A DNA stretch of 64,000 nucleotides from Glycomyces luteolus (GTDB lineage Bacteria; Actinomycetota; Actinomycetes; Mycobacteriales; Micromonosporaceae). Both the position numbers and the translations under genes were made by a program. The stretch is from NCBI RefSeq assembly GCF_027622875.1, contig NZ_JAPZVP010000002.1, positions 337,999-401,998 of the forward strand. Reading direction: 5' to 3'. This document shows, piece by piece, positions 1-7,638 of the stretch (the stretch's first letter is position 1; each line of letters starts with the position of its first letter). The notes under the pieces were generated by a model. It did not search any database. It was given only the letters and a program-made list of their open reading frames with translations, and had not been told where the DNA came from.

Positions 1-296
<296 letters not shown>

Positions 297-785
297 ATGA
301 GTCCCGCCGGCAAGCTCAACCTGCGTTCCGTCTCGATCCGCAAGTCGAAGTCGAGCGGTGTGCCCCGGCAAAGCACGGTCCCGGACGGCGCGGCCGCGGA
401 CAACGTCTGGGCGAGCAGCCCAGCGCCGCAAGCGGATTCGTCCGCGCTCGGCAGCATCCAGGGCGGCATCGCGTCCGCCAAGGACGCCGGCCCGCTCCGG
501 CCCGAGAAGCCCGCGGTCCGGCTGCGGCGGCTCGCCGGGGTCGCCTCCTGGGCGCTCGTGCTCGTGCTCGCAGGCGTCGCGACCGCGATCGTCGGCCTGT
601 TCCGCGTCTTCGGCGACAGCCCCGCCTGGTTCACGCCCGCGTTCATCACCTGCGGTGTGATCGGCATGCTGCTCGCGATGATGGCCTTCGCCTCGCTCCG
701 GTTCCGCGGCGTGCCTTGGATGTTCATGGCCGCCTCCACGATCACGCTGCTCGCCGCGTTCGTGATGCTCCGGGTCGCCGCCTAG
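297..785 (+). CDS. Small membrane protein, three predicted helices, unknown function
   Basis: A 162-residue protein of unknown function. Residues 1-75 are hydrophilic, rich in Ser, Ala and Pro, with a basic patch near the start (RKSKSS). Three hydrophobic segments follow at about 79-102, 112-133 and 140-160, so the N-terminal third should lie in the cytoplasm with the rest in the membrane. The ATG has no Shine-Dalgarno sequence, but TAGCCT at 285-290 ends 6 nt before it, which fits a leaderless transcript. A 13-nt direct repeat upstream may be a regulator site. I do not recognise the family; it may be a conserved actinobacterial membrane protein. Confidence 0.7.
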   Translation: MSPAGKLNLRSVSIRKSKSSGVPRQSTVPDGAAADNVWASSPAPQADSSALGSIQGGIASAKDAGPLRPEKPAVRLRRLAGVASWALVLVLAGVATAIVGLFRVFGDSPAWFTPAFITCGVIGMLLAMMAFASLRFRGVPWMFMAASTITLLAAFVMLRVAA

Positions 786-998
786 CGCTACAAGGGGAGC
801 GGGCGCGCTCAGGCGCGGCGGCGCGCGGACCTCCCAGCCAGGGCGGGTAGTCGCTGTCCCCGCCCACCGTCCCTCCCGGGTCCGACGGGAACGCGGCTCC
901 GCCACCGTTCGTGTGGCGAGCGCCACCCTGTCATTTTGGCGACATTCCCGTGGCGAGCAGGGGCGCGCCAGGCCCGATTGGACGTACGCTCGGAGCCC

Positions 999-1802
999 AT
1001 GAACGACGCGCCCATCGGGATCTTCGACTCCGGTGTCGGAGGCCTGACCGTCGCCCGATCGATCAGCGAACTGCTGCCCGCCGAGCGACTCGTCTACGTC
1101 GGCGACACCGCCCACGTCCCGTACGGCCCGAGGCCCATCGCCGAGGTCCGCAAGCTTTCACTCGACGTCTGCGACCACCTGGTCGAACAGGAGGTCAAGG
1201 CGCTCGTGATCGCCTGCAACTCCGCTTCGGCGGCGAGCCTGGCCGACATCCGCGACCGCTACGACATTCCCGTCGTCGAGGTCATCCGGCCCGCCGTCCG
1301 CCGCGCCGTCGCCACGACGCGCACCGGCCGGGTCGGGGTCATCGGGACGGTCTCCACGATCTCCTCGGGCGCGTACCTGGACGCCTTCAACGCCGTCCCG
1401 GACGTCAAGGCGACCGCGGTCGCCTGCCCGGCGTTCGTGGATTTCGTGGAACGCGGTGTGACAACCGGCCGACAGCTCCTGGGCCTCGCCCAGGGGTACC
1501 TTGAGCCGCTACAGCAGTCCGACGTCGACACAGTCGTACTGGGCTGCACCCACTATCCGCTGCTGTCGGGACTCATAGGACTGGTGATGGGAGAGGACGT
1601 GACACTGGTGAACTCCGCGAGCGAGAGCGCGCGCGAACTCTACCGCGTGCTCACCGACCACGACCTCTTGGCCGCCCGCACCGAACCCGGCGAGCACCGG
1701 TTCTTCGCGACCGGCGACCCGGAGGCCTTCACCAGGACCGCGCGGCGGTTCCTGGGCAACCTGTTCCCGAACGCGGCGGCGGCCGTACTGGACAAGGTGT
1801 GA
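999..1802 (+). CDS. murI: Glutamate racemase MurI
   Basis: Converts L-glutamate to D-glutamate for peptidoglycan precursors, in the cytoplasm, without cofactor. The 267-residue length is typical. The N-terminal DSGVGG motif (10-15) and the two catalytic cysteines are visible: C73 in IACNSAS and C183 in GCTHYP, the general acid/base pair of cofactor-independent racemases. The reading frame is open further upstream, but the ATG at 999 starts directly at the conserved IGIFDSG region and has TACGCT at 985-990, 8 nt upstream, pointing to leaderless expression. The next gene (an MBL-fold hydrolase) begins 6 nt after the stop, so the two are probably co-transcribed, the same order as Rv1338-Rv1339 in Mycobacterium tuberculosis. 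Confidence 0.96.
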   Translation: MNDAPIGIFDSGVGGLTVARSISELLPAERLVYVGDTAHVPYGPRPIAEVRKLSLDVCDHLVEQEVKALVIACNSASAASLADIRDRYDIPVVEVIRPAVRRAVATTRTGRVGVIGTVSTISSGAYLDAFNAVPDVKATAVACPAFVDFVERGVTTGRQLLGLAQGYLEPLQQSDVDTVVLGCTHYPLLSGLIGLVMGEDVTLVNSASESARELYRVLTDHDLLAARTEPGEHRFFATGDPEAFTRTARRFLGNLFPNAAAAVLDKV

Positions 1803-1808
1803 TCTGCC

Positions 1809-2567
1809 ATGAAACTGACGGTTATCGGCTGCGCCGGATCCTTCCCGGCACCCGACACCCCCTGCTCGGCCTACCTGGTCGAAGCGGGCGGCTACCGGCT
1901 GCTCATCGACTTCGGGACCGGTTCGCTCGGTGAACTGCAGAAGCACCTCGACCCGCACCTCATCGACGCGGTCATCGTCACCCACCTGCACGCCGACCAC
2001 TTCTTCGACGCCTGCGCGTACGCCGTGATGCGCCGCTACGCCTCCGACGCGCCGAAGCACCCGCTGCCGCTCTACGGCCCCACCGGCGTCGCCGACCGCA
2101 TCGTCGCCGCCTACGGCGGGCAGGGCGAGCTCTGCAGCCCTTCCATGCGCGACGTCTACGACTTCCGCGAGCTCCGTTCCGGCACGTTCGACCTCGGCCC
2201 GCTCACCGTCACCGTCGACCGCGTCGCGCACCCCGTCGAGACCTTCGGGCTCCGCGTCGAGCACGCGGGCTCCTCGCTCGCGTACACCTCCGACTCCGGG
2301 CCCTGCCAGGCGCTCGAGGCGCTCGCCACCCATTGCGACGTGCTCCTCGCCGAAGCCTCCTACCTGGAGGGCCGCGAGAACCCGAAGGACGTGCACCTCA
2401 CCGGTAAAGAGGCCGGGGAGTACGCCACGAAGTCCGGGGCCGCCCGCCTGCTCCTCACCCACCTCGTCGAGCCCTGGAACTCCAAGGACCAGACCCTCGC
2501 CGAGGCCCGCGCCGCCTACACCGGGCCCGTCGAGGTCGTCCGCCCCGGCCAGGTCTACGAGTTCTGA
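1809..2567 (+). CDS. MBL-fold phosphodiesterase-like hydrolase (Rv1339-like)
   Basis: A 252-residue metallo-beta-lactamase-fold hydrolase of the RNase Z/phosphodiesterase type. The metal-binding motif THLHADH (residues 58-64) is intact. A GCAGSFP stretch near the N-terminus and an SDSG motif in the middle match the class that includes Rv1339, reported as an atypical cAMP phosphodiesterase. It starts 6 nt after murI and has no clear Shine-Dalgarno, so it probably depends on translational coupling. The murI-MBL order is shared with mycobacteria. There the next gene is rph, which is absent here. Assignment to the fold is secure; cyclic-nucleotide hydrolysis is inferred from the neighbourhood and family. 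Confidence 0.85.
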   Translation: MKLTVIGCAGSFPAPDTPCSAYLVEAGGYRLLIDFGTGSLGELQKHLDPHLIDAVIVTHLHADHFFDACAYAVMRRYASDAPKHPLPLYGPTGVADRIVAAYGGQGELCSPSMRDVYDFRELRSGTFDLGPLTVTVDRVAHPVETFGLRVEHAGSSLAYTSDSGPCQALEALATHCDVLLAEASYLEGRENPKDVHLTGKEAGEYATKSGAARLLLTHLVEPWNSKDQTLAEARAAYTGPVEVVRPGQVYEF

Positions 2568-2634
2568 CCCGACCGCCTCCCTTTTGGCACGTTCCCGGGA
2601 TACGACTGTTGCGCTGCGGCCGTAGCGTCGAAGG

Positions 2635-4416
2635 ATGTCGAGCGATGCCAGCCCCCAGCCGTACCCCGGCGACCCCAACCAGCCGCCTCCGGGCGCGTAC
2701 GGGCCGCCGCCGGGCGCCTACCAGCCGCCGGGCGCCCACCAGCCCCAGCCCTATGTGGAGGCCCCGCAGCCGCCGCCCGGGGCCTACCTCCCGCCCGGCG
2801 CGTACACGCCGGTCCCGCTGGGGCCCAGCAAGAACGGGCGCGGGCGCGGCCCCAAGATCGCCGTCGCCGCGATCCTCTCCGTCGTGCTCCTCGCGGCCGT
2901 CGGCGCGGTCGTCCTCTTCAAGTTCGTCCTGAACCAGGGCCCGGACCCCGCCGAGAGCTTCCCCGCCACCGCGAGCATGTACGTCGAGCTCAACCTCGAC
3001 CCCTCGTTCGACCAGACCCCGAAGCTCCTGGAGCACCTCCAGAAGTTCGAGGACCTCGAGGACTACGACGACACGAACGAGCTCATCAACGGCTTCGTCG
3101 AAGAGTCCGGCATCGAAGGCGTCGACGCCGACGAGGACATCAACTCCTGGCTCGGCCGCCGCCACGGCCTCGCCACCTGGGAGCACGACGGCCAGACCTA
3201 CGCGGTCCTGAGCCTCGCCAGCACCGACGCGGGCGCCGCCGAAGACGGCATGGCCCAGATCCGCACCGCCGCAGGCGTCGAAGCGGACCAGTTCTCCTAC
3301 ACCGTCGAAGACGACCACGTCCTCGTCGTCCTCGGCGAGACCGGCGCCGACGACGCCCTCGACGCCGCCGAGTCCGAGGCCGCCGACCAGCCCCTCGCCA
3401 CCTCCGACGCCTACAGCGAGGCCCGCGCGTGGCTCGACGAGGACCAGCTCCTCGTCCACTGGATCGACATGGAGGCCATGGGCGACCTCGCCGAGTTGAC
3501 CACCGGCACCGAGAGCGAGGCTGTCAAGGACCTCTACTCCGGGCACGTCATCTACGGCCTCTCGGCGTTCGACCAGGGCTTCCAGCTCACCTACCGGATG
3601 TTCGGCGACGCCGACCACCTCTGGACCGGCACCGACGGCCTCCTCGACTCCATGGGCGAGCAGCCCGCCTCCGACCTCGCCGTCACCGCCTATGTCCCCG
3701 AGAACATCGACGAGATCACCCAGGGCTGGCTCGGCTTCTTCGAGGAGTTCTACGGCGTCGACGCGACCGAGGAGACCGCGACCGAAGCGCCGCTCACCGA
3801 CGCCGAGTACACCGAGTACATGGAGCTCGACACCCAGTACTGGGAAGGCACCCTCGCCGCCGAAGACGAAGCGCGCTACTGGGAGCTCGACGCCCGCTAC
3901 TGGGCCGCCGGCACCGAGGACGACCCGTACGTCGAGGAGACCTACGGGCCCGACCTCGGCGAGATCGAATCCGTCCTCGGCGACTTCACCAGCCTGCTCG
4001 CCGGAGCCACCCTCAGCGGCGGCGCGAACTTCGACGGCGACGACGAGATCGACCCTGACTCGCTCTACTTCGCAGCGCACCTCGCCGAGGAGCGCGCGCA
4101 GGAACTCGAGGAGCTCATCACCAGCGTGAGCGAAGGCGAGCCCCTCCCCGAAGGCGTCGAAGTGGACGGATCCGAGCTCAGCTACACCGGCTCGGCCATC
4201 GCCGACGGCACCCTCGCCGAGGACGACCGCTTCAGCGACTTCGCCGCCCAGGCCCCCGGCCAGTGCGCCGTCGTCGCCTGGGTCGACCTGGCCCGCGCCG
4301 CCGAGGAGCACCCCGACGAATTCGACGGCCTCGAACCGCTCTCGGCCTTCGCCTGGGCCCACGGCGCCCAGGACGGCGACGGGACCGGGGTCATGCGCCT
4401 CTACCTGAAGGATTAA
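2635..4416 (+). CDS. Pro-rich single-pass membrane protein with large acidic extracytoplasmic domain (DUF3352-like)
   Basis: A 593-residue protein with three parts. Residues 1-65 hold PPGAY-type proline/glycine/tyrosine repeats, expected in the cytoplasm. A short basic stretch leads into one hydrophobic helix at about 78-102. The remaining 490 residues are very acidic and should lie outside the membrane. The acidic part resembles actinobacterial DUF3352 proteins, whose function is unknown. A duplicated TQYWEG/ARYWAA-like stretch occurs near residues 400-425. The ATG follows TAGCGT (2623-2628) by 6 nt, with no good Shine-Dalgarno, so a leaderless transcript is likely. The family assignment rests on memory of the architecture and is moderate. 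Confidence 0.75.
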   Translation: MSSDASPQPYPGDPNQPPPGAYGPPPGAYQPPGAHQPQPYVEAPQPPPGAYLPPGAYTPVPLGPSKNGRGRGPKIAVAAILSVVLLAAVGAVVLFKFVLNQGPDPAESFPATASMYVELNLDPSFDQTPKLLEHLQKFEDLEDYDDTNELINGFVEESGIEGVDADEDINSWLGRRHGLATWEHDGQTYAVLSLASTDAGAAEDGMAQIRTAAGVEADQFSYTVEDDHVLVVLGETGADDALDAAESEAADQPLATSDAYSEARAWLDEDQLLVHWIDMEAMGDLAELTTGTESEAVKDLYSGHVIYGLSAFDQGFQLTYRMFGDADHLWTGTDGLLDSMGEQPASDLAVTAYVPENIDEITQGWLGFFEEFYGVDATEETATEAPLTDAEYTEYMELDTQYWEGTLAAEDEARYWELDARYWAAGTEDDPYVEETYGPDLGEIESVLGDFTSLLAGATLSGGANFDGDDEIDPDSLYFAAHLAEERAQELEELITSVSEGEPLPEGVEVDGSELSYTGSAIADGTLAEDDRFSDFAAQAPGQCAVVAWVDLARAAEEHPDEFDGLEPLSAFAWAHGAQDGDGTGVMRLYLKD

Positions 4417-4456
4417 CACCTGATAGGACGGGATCGGCCGCGCTACGCTCGATGGC

Positions 4457-5698
4457 GTGACCGATCCCGTTCTCCGTACCCTCCAGGCCCGCTGGCCCGC
4501 CGAGGAGCGCCTCGTCGCGGAGCCCGACTCGGTCCGCACCCCGTTCCAGCGCGACCGCGCCCGAATCCTCCACTCCGCCGGGTTCCGGCGGCTCGCCGAC
4601 AAGACCCAGGTCCACACCGCCGGGACCGACGACTTCCTGCGCACCCGCCTCACCCACTCCCTCGAGGTCGCGCAGATCTCCCGCGAGATGGGCTCCGCGC
4701 TCGGCTGCGACCCCGACGTCGTCGACGTCGCCGGCCTCGCTCACGACCTCGGCCACCCGCCCTTCGGGCACAACGGCGAAGACGCCCTCCACGAGGTCGC
4801 CGGGCCCTGCGGCGGCTTCGAGGGCAACGCCCAGACCCTCCGAGTCCTCGCCCGCCTCGAGGCGAAAGTGGTCGACGCCCACGGCGGCTCCGTCGGCCTC
4901 AACCTCACCCGCGCCTCCCTCGACGCGACCTGCAAATACCCTTGGACCGCACGCGAAGGCGTCCGCAAGTTCGGGGTGTACGACGACGACCGGCACGTCT
5001 TCGAATGGCTTCGCGGCGGCGCGCCCGAAGGCGTCCAATGTCTTGAGGCCCAGGTGATGGACTGGTCCGACGACGTGGCGTACTCCGTGCACGACGTGGA
5101 GGACGGCCTCCACGGCGGCTACATCAACCTCGCGAAGCTCATGCGAGACGGCGATGAGCAGGCCCGGGTCTGCGAGGCCGTGGCGGGCCGCTACTCCGAT
5201 GCATCCTCCGCCGCCCTCGGCGAAGCGCTCCGCGAGCTCCTGGCCGATCCCGTCCTGGGCGCCATCCACGACTACGACGGCTCGTTCGGAGCGATGGTCG
5301 CGGTCAAGAACTTCACGTCAACCATGGTGGGCCGCTTCGTGAACGCTGCCGCGAACGCGACCAGGGCGCAGTTCGGCCACGGCAGGTTCCACCGCTACGA
5401 CGCCGACCTGGTGGTCCCCGAACGCGAACGCGTCCAATGCGCCCTGCTCAAAGGCATCGCCTGGTGCTACGTGATGCGGCCCCGAAGCGACGAGGCCTGG
5501 TACACCCGCCAGCGCGAGATCCTCCAAGACCTGGTCGCCCTCCTCTGCGACCGCGGCGCCGACGCCATGGAGCCCATGTTCGCCGAACTCTGGCGCCGCG
5601 CCGCTGACGACGCCGCGCGACTCAGAATCGCGATCGACCAGGTCGCCTCCCTGACCGACGCCTCAGCGGAAGCCTGGCACCGCCGCCTCACGGCCTGA
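4457..5698 (+). CDS. dgt: Deoxyguanosinetriphosphate triphosphohydrolase-like protein (HD domain)
   Basis: Hydrolyses dNTPs to deoxynucleosides and triphosphate, which tunes dNTP pools. The 413-residue protein carries the Dgt signature: RTRLTHSLE (62-70) with the first metal histidine H67, the HD pair at 96-97 in AHDLGHPPFGHNGE, and a later conserved WSDDVAYSVHD segment with a further metal-site Asp. The GTG start at 4457 is preceded by TACGCT at 4444-4449 with 7 nt between, and no Shine-Dalgarno, so leaderless expression is likely. It lies between a DUF3352-like gene and convergent trmB, whose stop is only 2 nt away. Confidence 0.94.
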   Translation: MTDPVLRTLQARWPAEERLVAEPDSVRTPFQRDRARILHSAGFRRLADKTQVHTAGTDDFLRTRLTHSLEVAQISREMGSALGCDPDVVDVAGLAHDLGHPPFGHNGEDALHEVAGPCGGFEGNAQTLRVLARLEAKVVDAHGGSVGLNLTRASLDATCKYPWTAREGVRKFGVYDDDRHVFEWLRGGAPEGVQCLEAQVMDWSDDVAYSVHDVEDGLHGGYINLAKLMRDGDEQARVCEAVAGRYSDASSAALGEALRELLADPVLGAIHDYDGSFGAMVAVKNFTSTMVGRFVNAAANATRAQFGHGRFHRYDADLVVPERERVQCALLKGIAWCYVMRPRSDEAWYTRQREILQDLVALLCDRGADAMEPMFAELWRRAADDAARLRIAIDQVASLTDASAEAWHRRLTA

Positions 5699-5700
5699 CC

Positions 5701-6390
5701 TCAGCGCTTGCGGAAGAGCAGGTCGAAGATCTCGCGGTCGGCCTTCACACCGCGGCGTTCGAATTTGGTGACCGGGCGGTGGTCCGGGCGCGGGGCGTAG
5801 CCGTCGGCGGTGTTCTCGAACGATTCGTCCGCGGTGAGGACTTCGAGCATCTGCTCGGCGTAGTCGGCGATGTCCGTGGCGCAGTGGAGGACCCCGCCTG
5901 GGCGCAGGAGCCCGGCCATGGTCTTCACGTGCTCGGCCTGGATGATGCGGCGCTTGTGGTGGCGCTTCTTCGGCCACGGGTCGGGGAAGTAGACCCGGAT
6001 CTCGTCGAGGGACTCCGGCGCGATGCCGTTCCACAGCAGCGGCAGCGCATCGCCCTGGTAGATGCGCAGGTTGGTGAGGTTCAGGGCTTCGGCGCGGTCC
6101 ATGAGGTCGGCGATGCCCTGCGGGTAGACCTCGACGGCGAGGAGGTCGCGGTCGCGGTCGGCGTCGCCCATGGCGGCGGCGGCCTCGCCGTTGCCGGAGC
6201 CGATCTCGAGGATCACGGGGGCGGTGCGGCCGAAGAGCTTGGCGAAGTCGATCCGGCCCTCGTCGGGCTCCCAGTCCAGTCCGTAACGGGGCCACAGGCG
6301 CGCGAAGGCCTCGTCGTGGCGGGGCTTGTTGCGTCCTTGACGGAAGTTGAACGTCAGGATGTGGCGGTGCTGCGGTTCCTCATCAGGCAT
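5701..6390 (-). CDS. trmB: tRNA (guanine-N7)-methyltransferase TrmB
   Basis: Methylates N7 of G46 in the variable loop of tRNAs using SAM. The 229-residue protein has the SAM-binding motif ILEIGSGNGE, an acidic LLAVEVY strand, and the family-defining FPDPWPKKRHHKRR catalytic and tRNA-binding segment. A GVLHCATD motif follows, with ERRG near the C-terminus. The ATG at 6390 has TAGACT about 9 nt upstream on its strand. It is convergent with dgt, and both stop codons are almost adjacent with no clear terminator between them. Confidence 0.95.
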   Translation of the reverse strand: MPDEEPQHRHILTFNFRQGRNKPRHDEAFARLWPRYGLDWEPDEGRIDFAKLFGRTAPVILEIGSGNGEAAAAMGDADRDRDLLAVEVYPQGIADLMDRAEALNLTNLRIYQGDALPLLWNGIAPESLDEIRVYFPDPWPKKRHHKRRIIQAEHVKTMAGLLRPGGVLHCATDIADYAEQMLEVLTADESFENTADGYAPRPDHRPVTKFERRGVKADREIFDLLFRKR

Positions 6391-6446
6391 AACCGGGCAA
6401 GTCTAGCCGCAGGTCGAGTGTGCGCTGCTTCATGAGGGGCGCGGCT

Positions 6447-7259
6447 TCAGCGCTCCAGCTTCGCCGGCGCCTCGTAGGAGCGGCCGCGCACGCCCGCGGG
6501 TCCGTCGGGGCGGCGCGGGTCGGGACGCGGCGGCGGGGTCGCTTCGTCGCCGAGGGAGCCGTTCTCGAACAGGAACGATTCTCGGGACTCGGGGTCGTCG
6601 TCGTCGCCGTCGGGCTGCTCGGGGACGTAGGTGGGCGGGCCGACCTCGTCGTGCTCGGGCTCGGCGGTGATCATCGCCTTGGGCCTGCGGCCCGCGTTGC
6701 GCAGCCGCTTCGCGCGTTCGCGCAGGAAGTAGACGTAGCCGCCGAGGGCGAGGGTGGAGAGGCCCGCGCCGATCCAGAAGCCGGGGCCGGCGATGGCGAC
6801 GCCGGCGAGTTCGAGCACCGTGAGTGCGATGAGCACGTAGAGGATGCGGCGGTGCCGCCGCCGCCACCATTCGGCGCGCATCTGCCGGAGCCTGGCCTGC
6901 TCGTGCATCTCGGGGTCCTCGCCGGTGTACGACTCGTCGGTCTTCAACCGTACCGAGTCGCCTCGGCGCGTGCCGCGCCGCTCCCACCCGCGTGAGTTCG
7001 ATTGCGCGGGAAGGTCTTGGCCGTCGAGGAGTTCATCGAGGGAGTGGTCGGGTCGGCCTTCGTTTGCGAGACCGAGGTCGGCGGTGTCGTGCGAGGCGGG
7101 GCGGGTGGGTCGGTGGCCTTCGCGGTCGAGGACGCGTGCGTCGGAGGAGGCCCGGTCGGCGATCATGCGCTCGTCGGGGTCGTAGCGGCGCACCAGTGCC
7201 GGGGTCAGGGCCAGCAGGGCTGTGGCGGCGAGGAGTGCCAGTAGGACCGATGCGGGCAT
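6447..7259 (-). CDS. Three-helix membrane protein, SepX/GlpR-like architecture
   Basis: A 270-residue protein with one N-terminal hydrophobic helix (about 3-22) followed at once by a basic and acidic ALVRRYDPDER stretch, then a long hydrophilic region to about residue 145, a pair of hydrophobic helices (about 145-190) separated by a short PGFW turn, and a hydrophilic Pro/Asp-rich tail. This one-plus-two helix layout matches the actinobacterial divisome proteins SepX (Streptomyces) and GlpR (Corynebacterium). The match is in architecture and is not proven. The start is well supported: a strong Shine-Dalgarno AAGGGAGGT (complement of 7265-7273) sits just upstream. The gene follows trmB and diverges from the sigma-factor fusion at 7639. 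Confidence 0.65.
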   Translation of the reverse strand: MPASVLLALLAATALLALTPALVRRYDPDERMIADRASSDARVLDREGHRPTRPASHDTADLGLANEGRPDHSLDELLDGQDLPAQSNSRGWERRGTRRGDSVRLKTDESYTGEDPEMHEQARLRQMRAEWWRRRHRRILYVLIALTVLELAGVAIAGPGFWIGAGLSTLALGGYVYFLRERAKRLRNAGRRPKAMITAEPEHDEVGPPTYVPEQPDGDDDDPESRESFLFENGSLGDEATPPPRPDPRRPDGPAGVRGRSYEAPAKLER

Positions 7260-7638
7260 CGTTCACCTCCCTTGCGTCGATGTCGGCCGGGAACGCGTTA
7301 GCAAACTGTACGCAATGGCCTGCCGTATTTCCGACCGTTACCCGGAACCAGGGCGGCAAGTCCCAATACGATTACGCCTGGTCACAATCACATCACAATT
7401 CGCGGCCATGCCGGGTTTTTGCCCTAAACTCACTCCAATGTCCAGTTCGCCTATAGCTTGCCCGAACGGCTGAACGGGCGCAACTTGAGACGTATTCGAT
7501 CGTTAGGCCAAGGAAGGCTCGTCTAGGGAGACAACGAGTATTCCTACCCGCGAACGAGACCTCCCGCCCGCGAGCGAACACCCGAGCCCCCCTCGATCGT
7601 ACGAGCTCGGCGCAACTTGGAAGGAGCACCGGCGAACG
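7260..7638. other. Divergent intergenic region, 379 nt, no gene seen
   Basis: This is the promoter region between the SepX-like gene and the sigma-factor fusion. It is clearly richer in A and T than its surroundings between about 7295 and 7560. The words GCGCAACTTG near 7489 and again near 7610 form an imperfectly spaced direct repeat. A Shine-Dalgarno AAGGAG at 7620-7625 serves the downstream gene. I could not assign a -35/-10 pair with confidence and see no ORF or RNA gene. Confidence 0.5.

Noticed and set aside
2585-2591. TGGCACG, like the -24 element of a sigma-54 promoter
   Set aside because: No TTGC-type -12 element at the right distance, and actinobacteria lack sigma-54.
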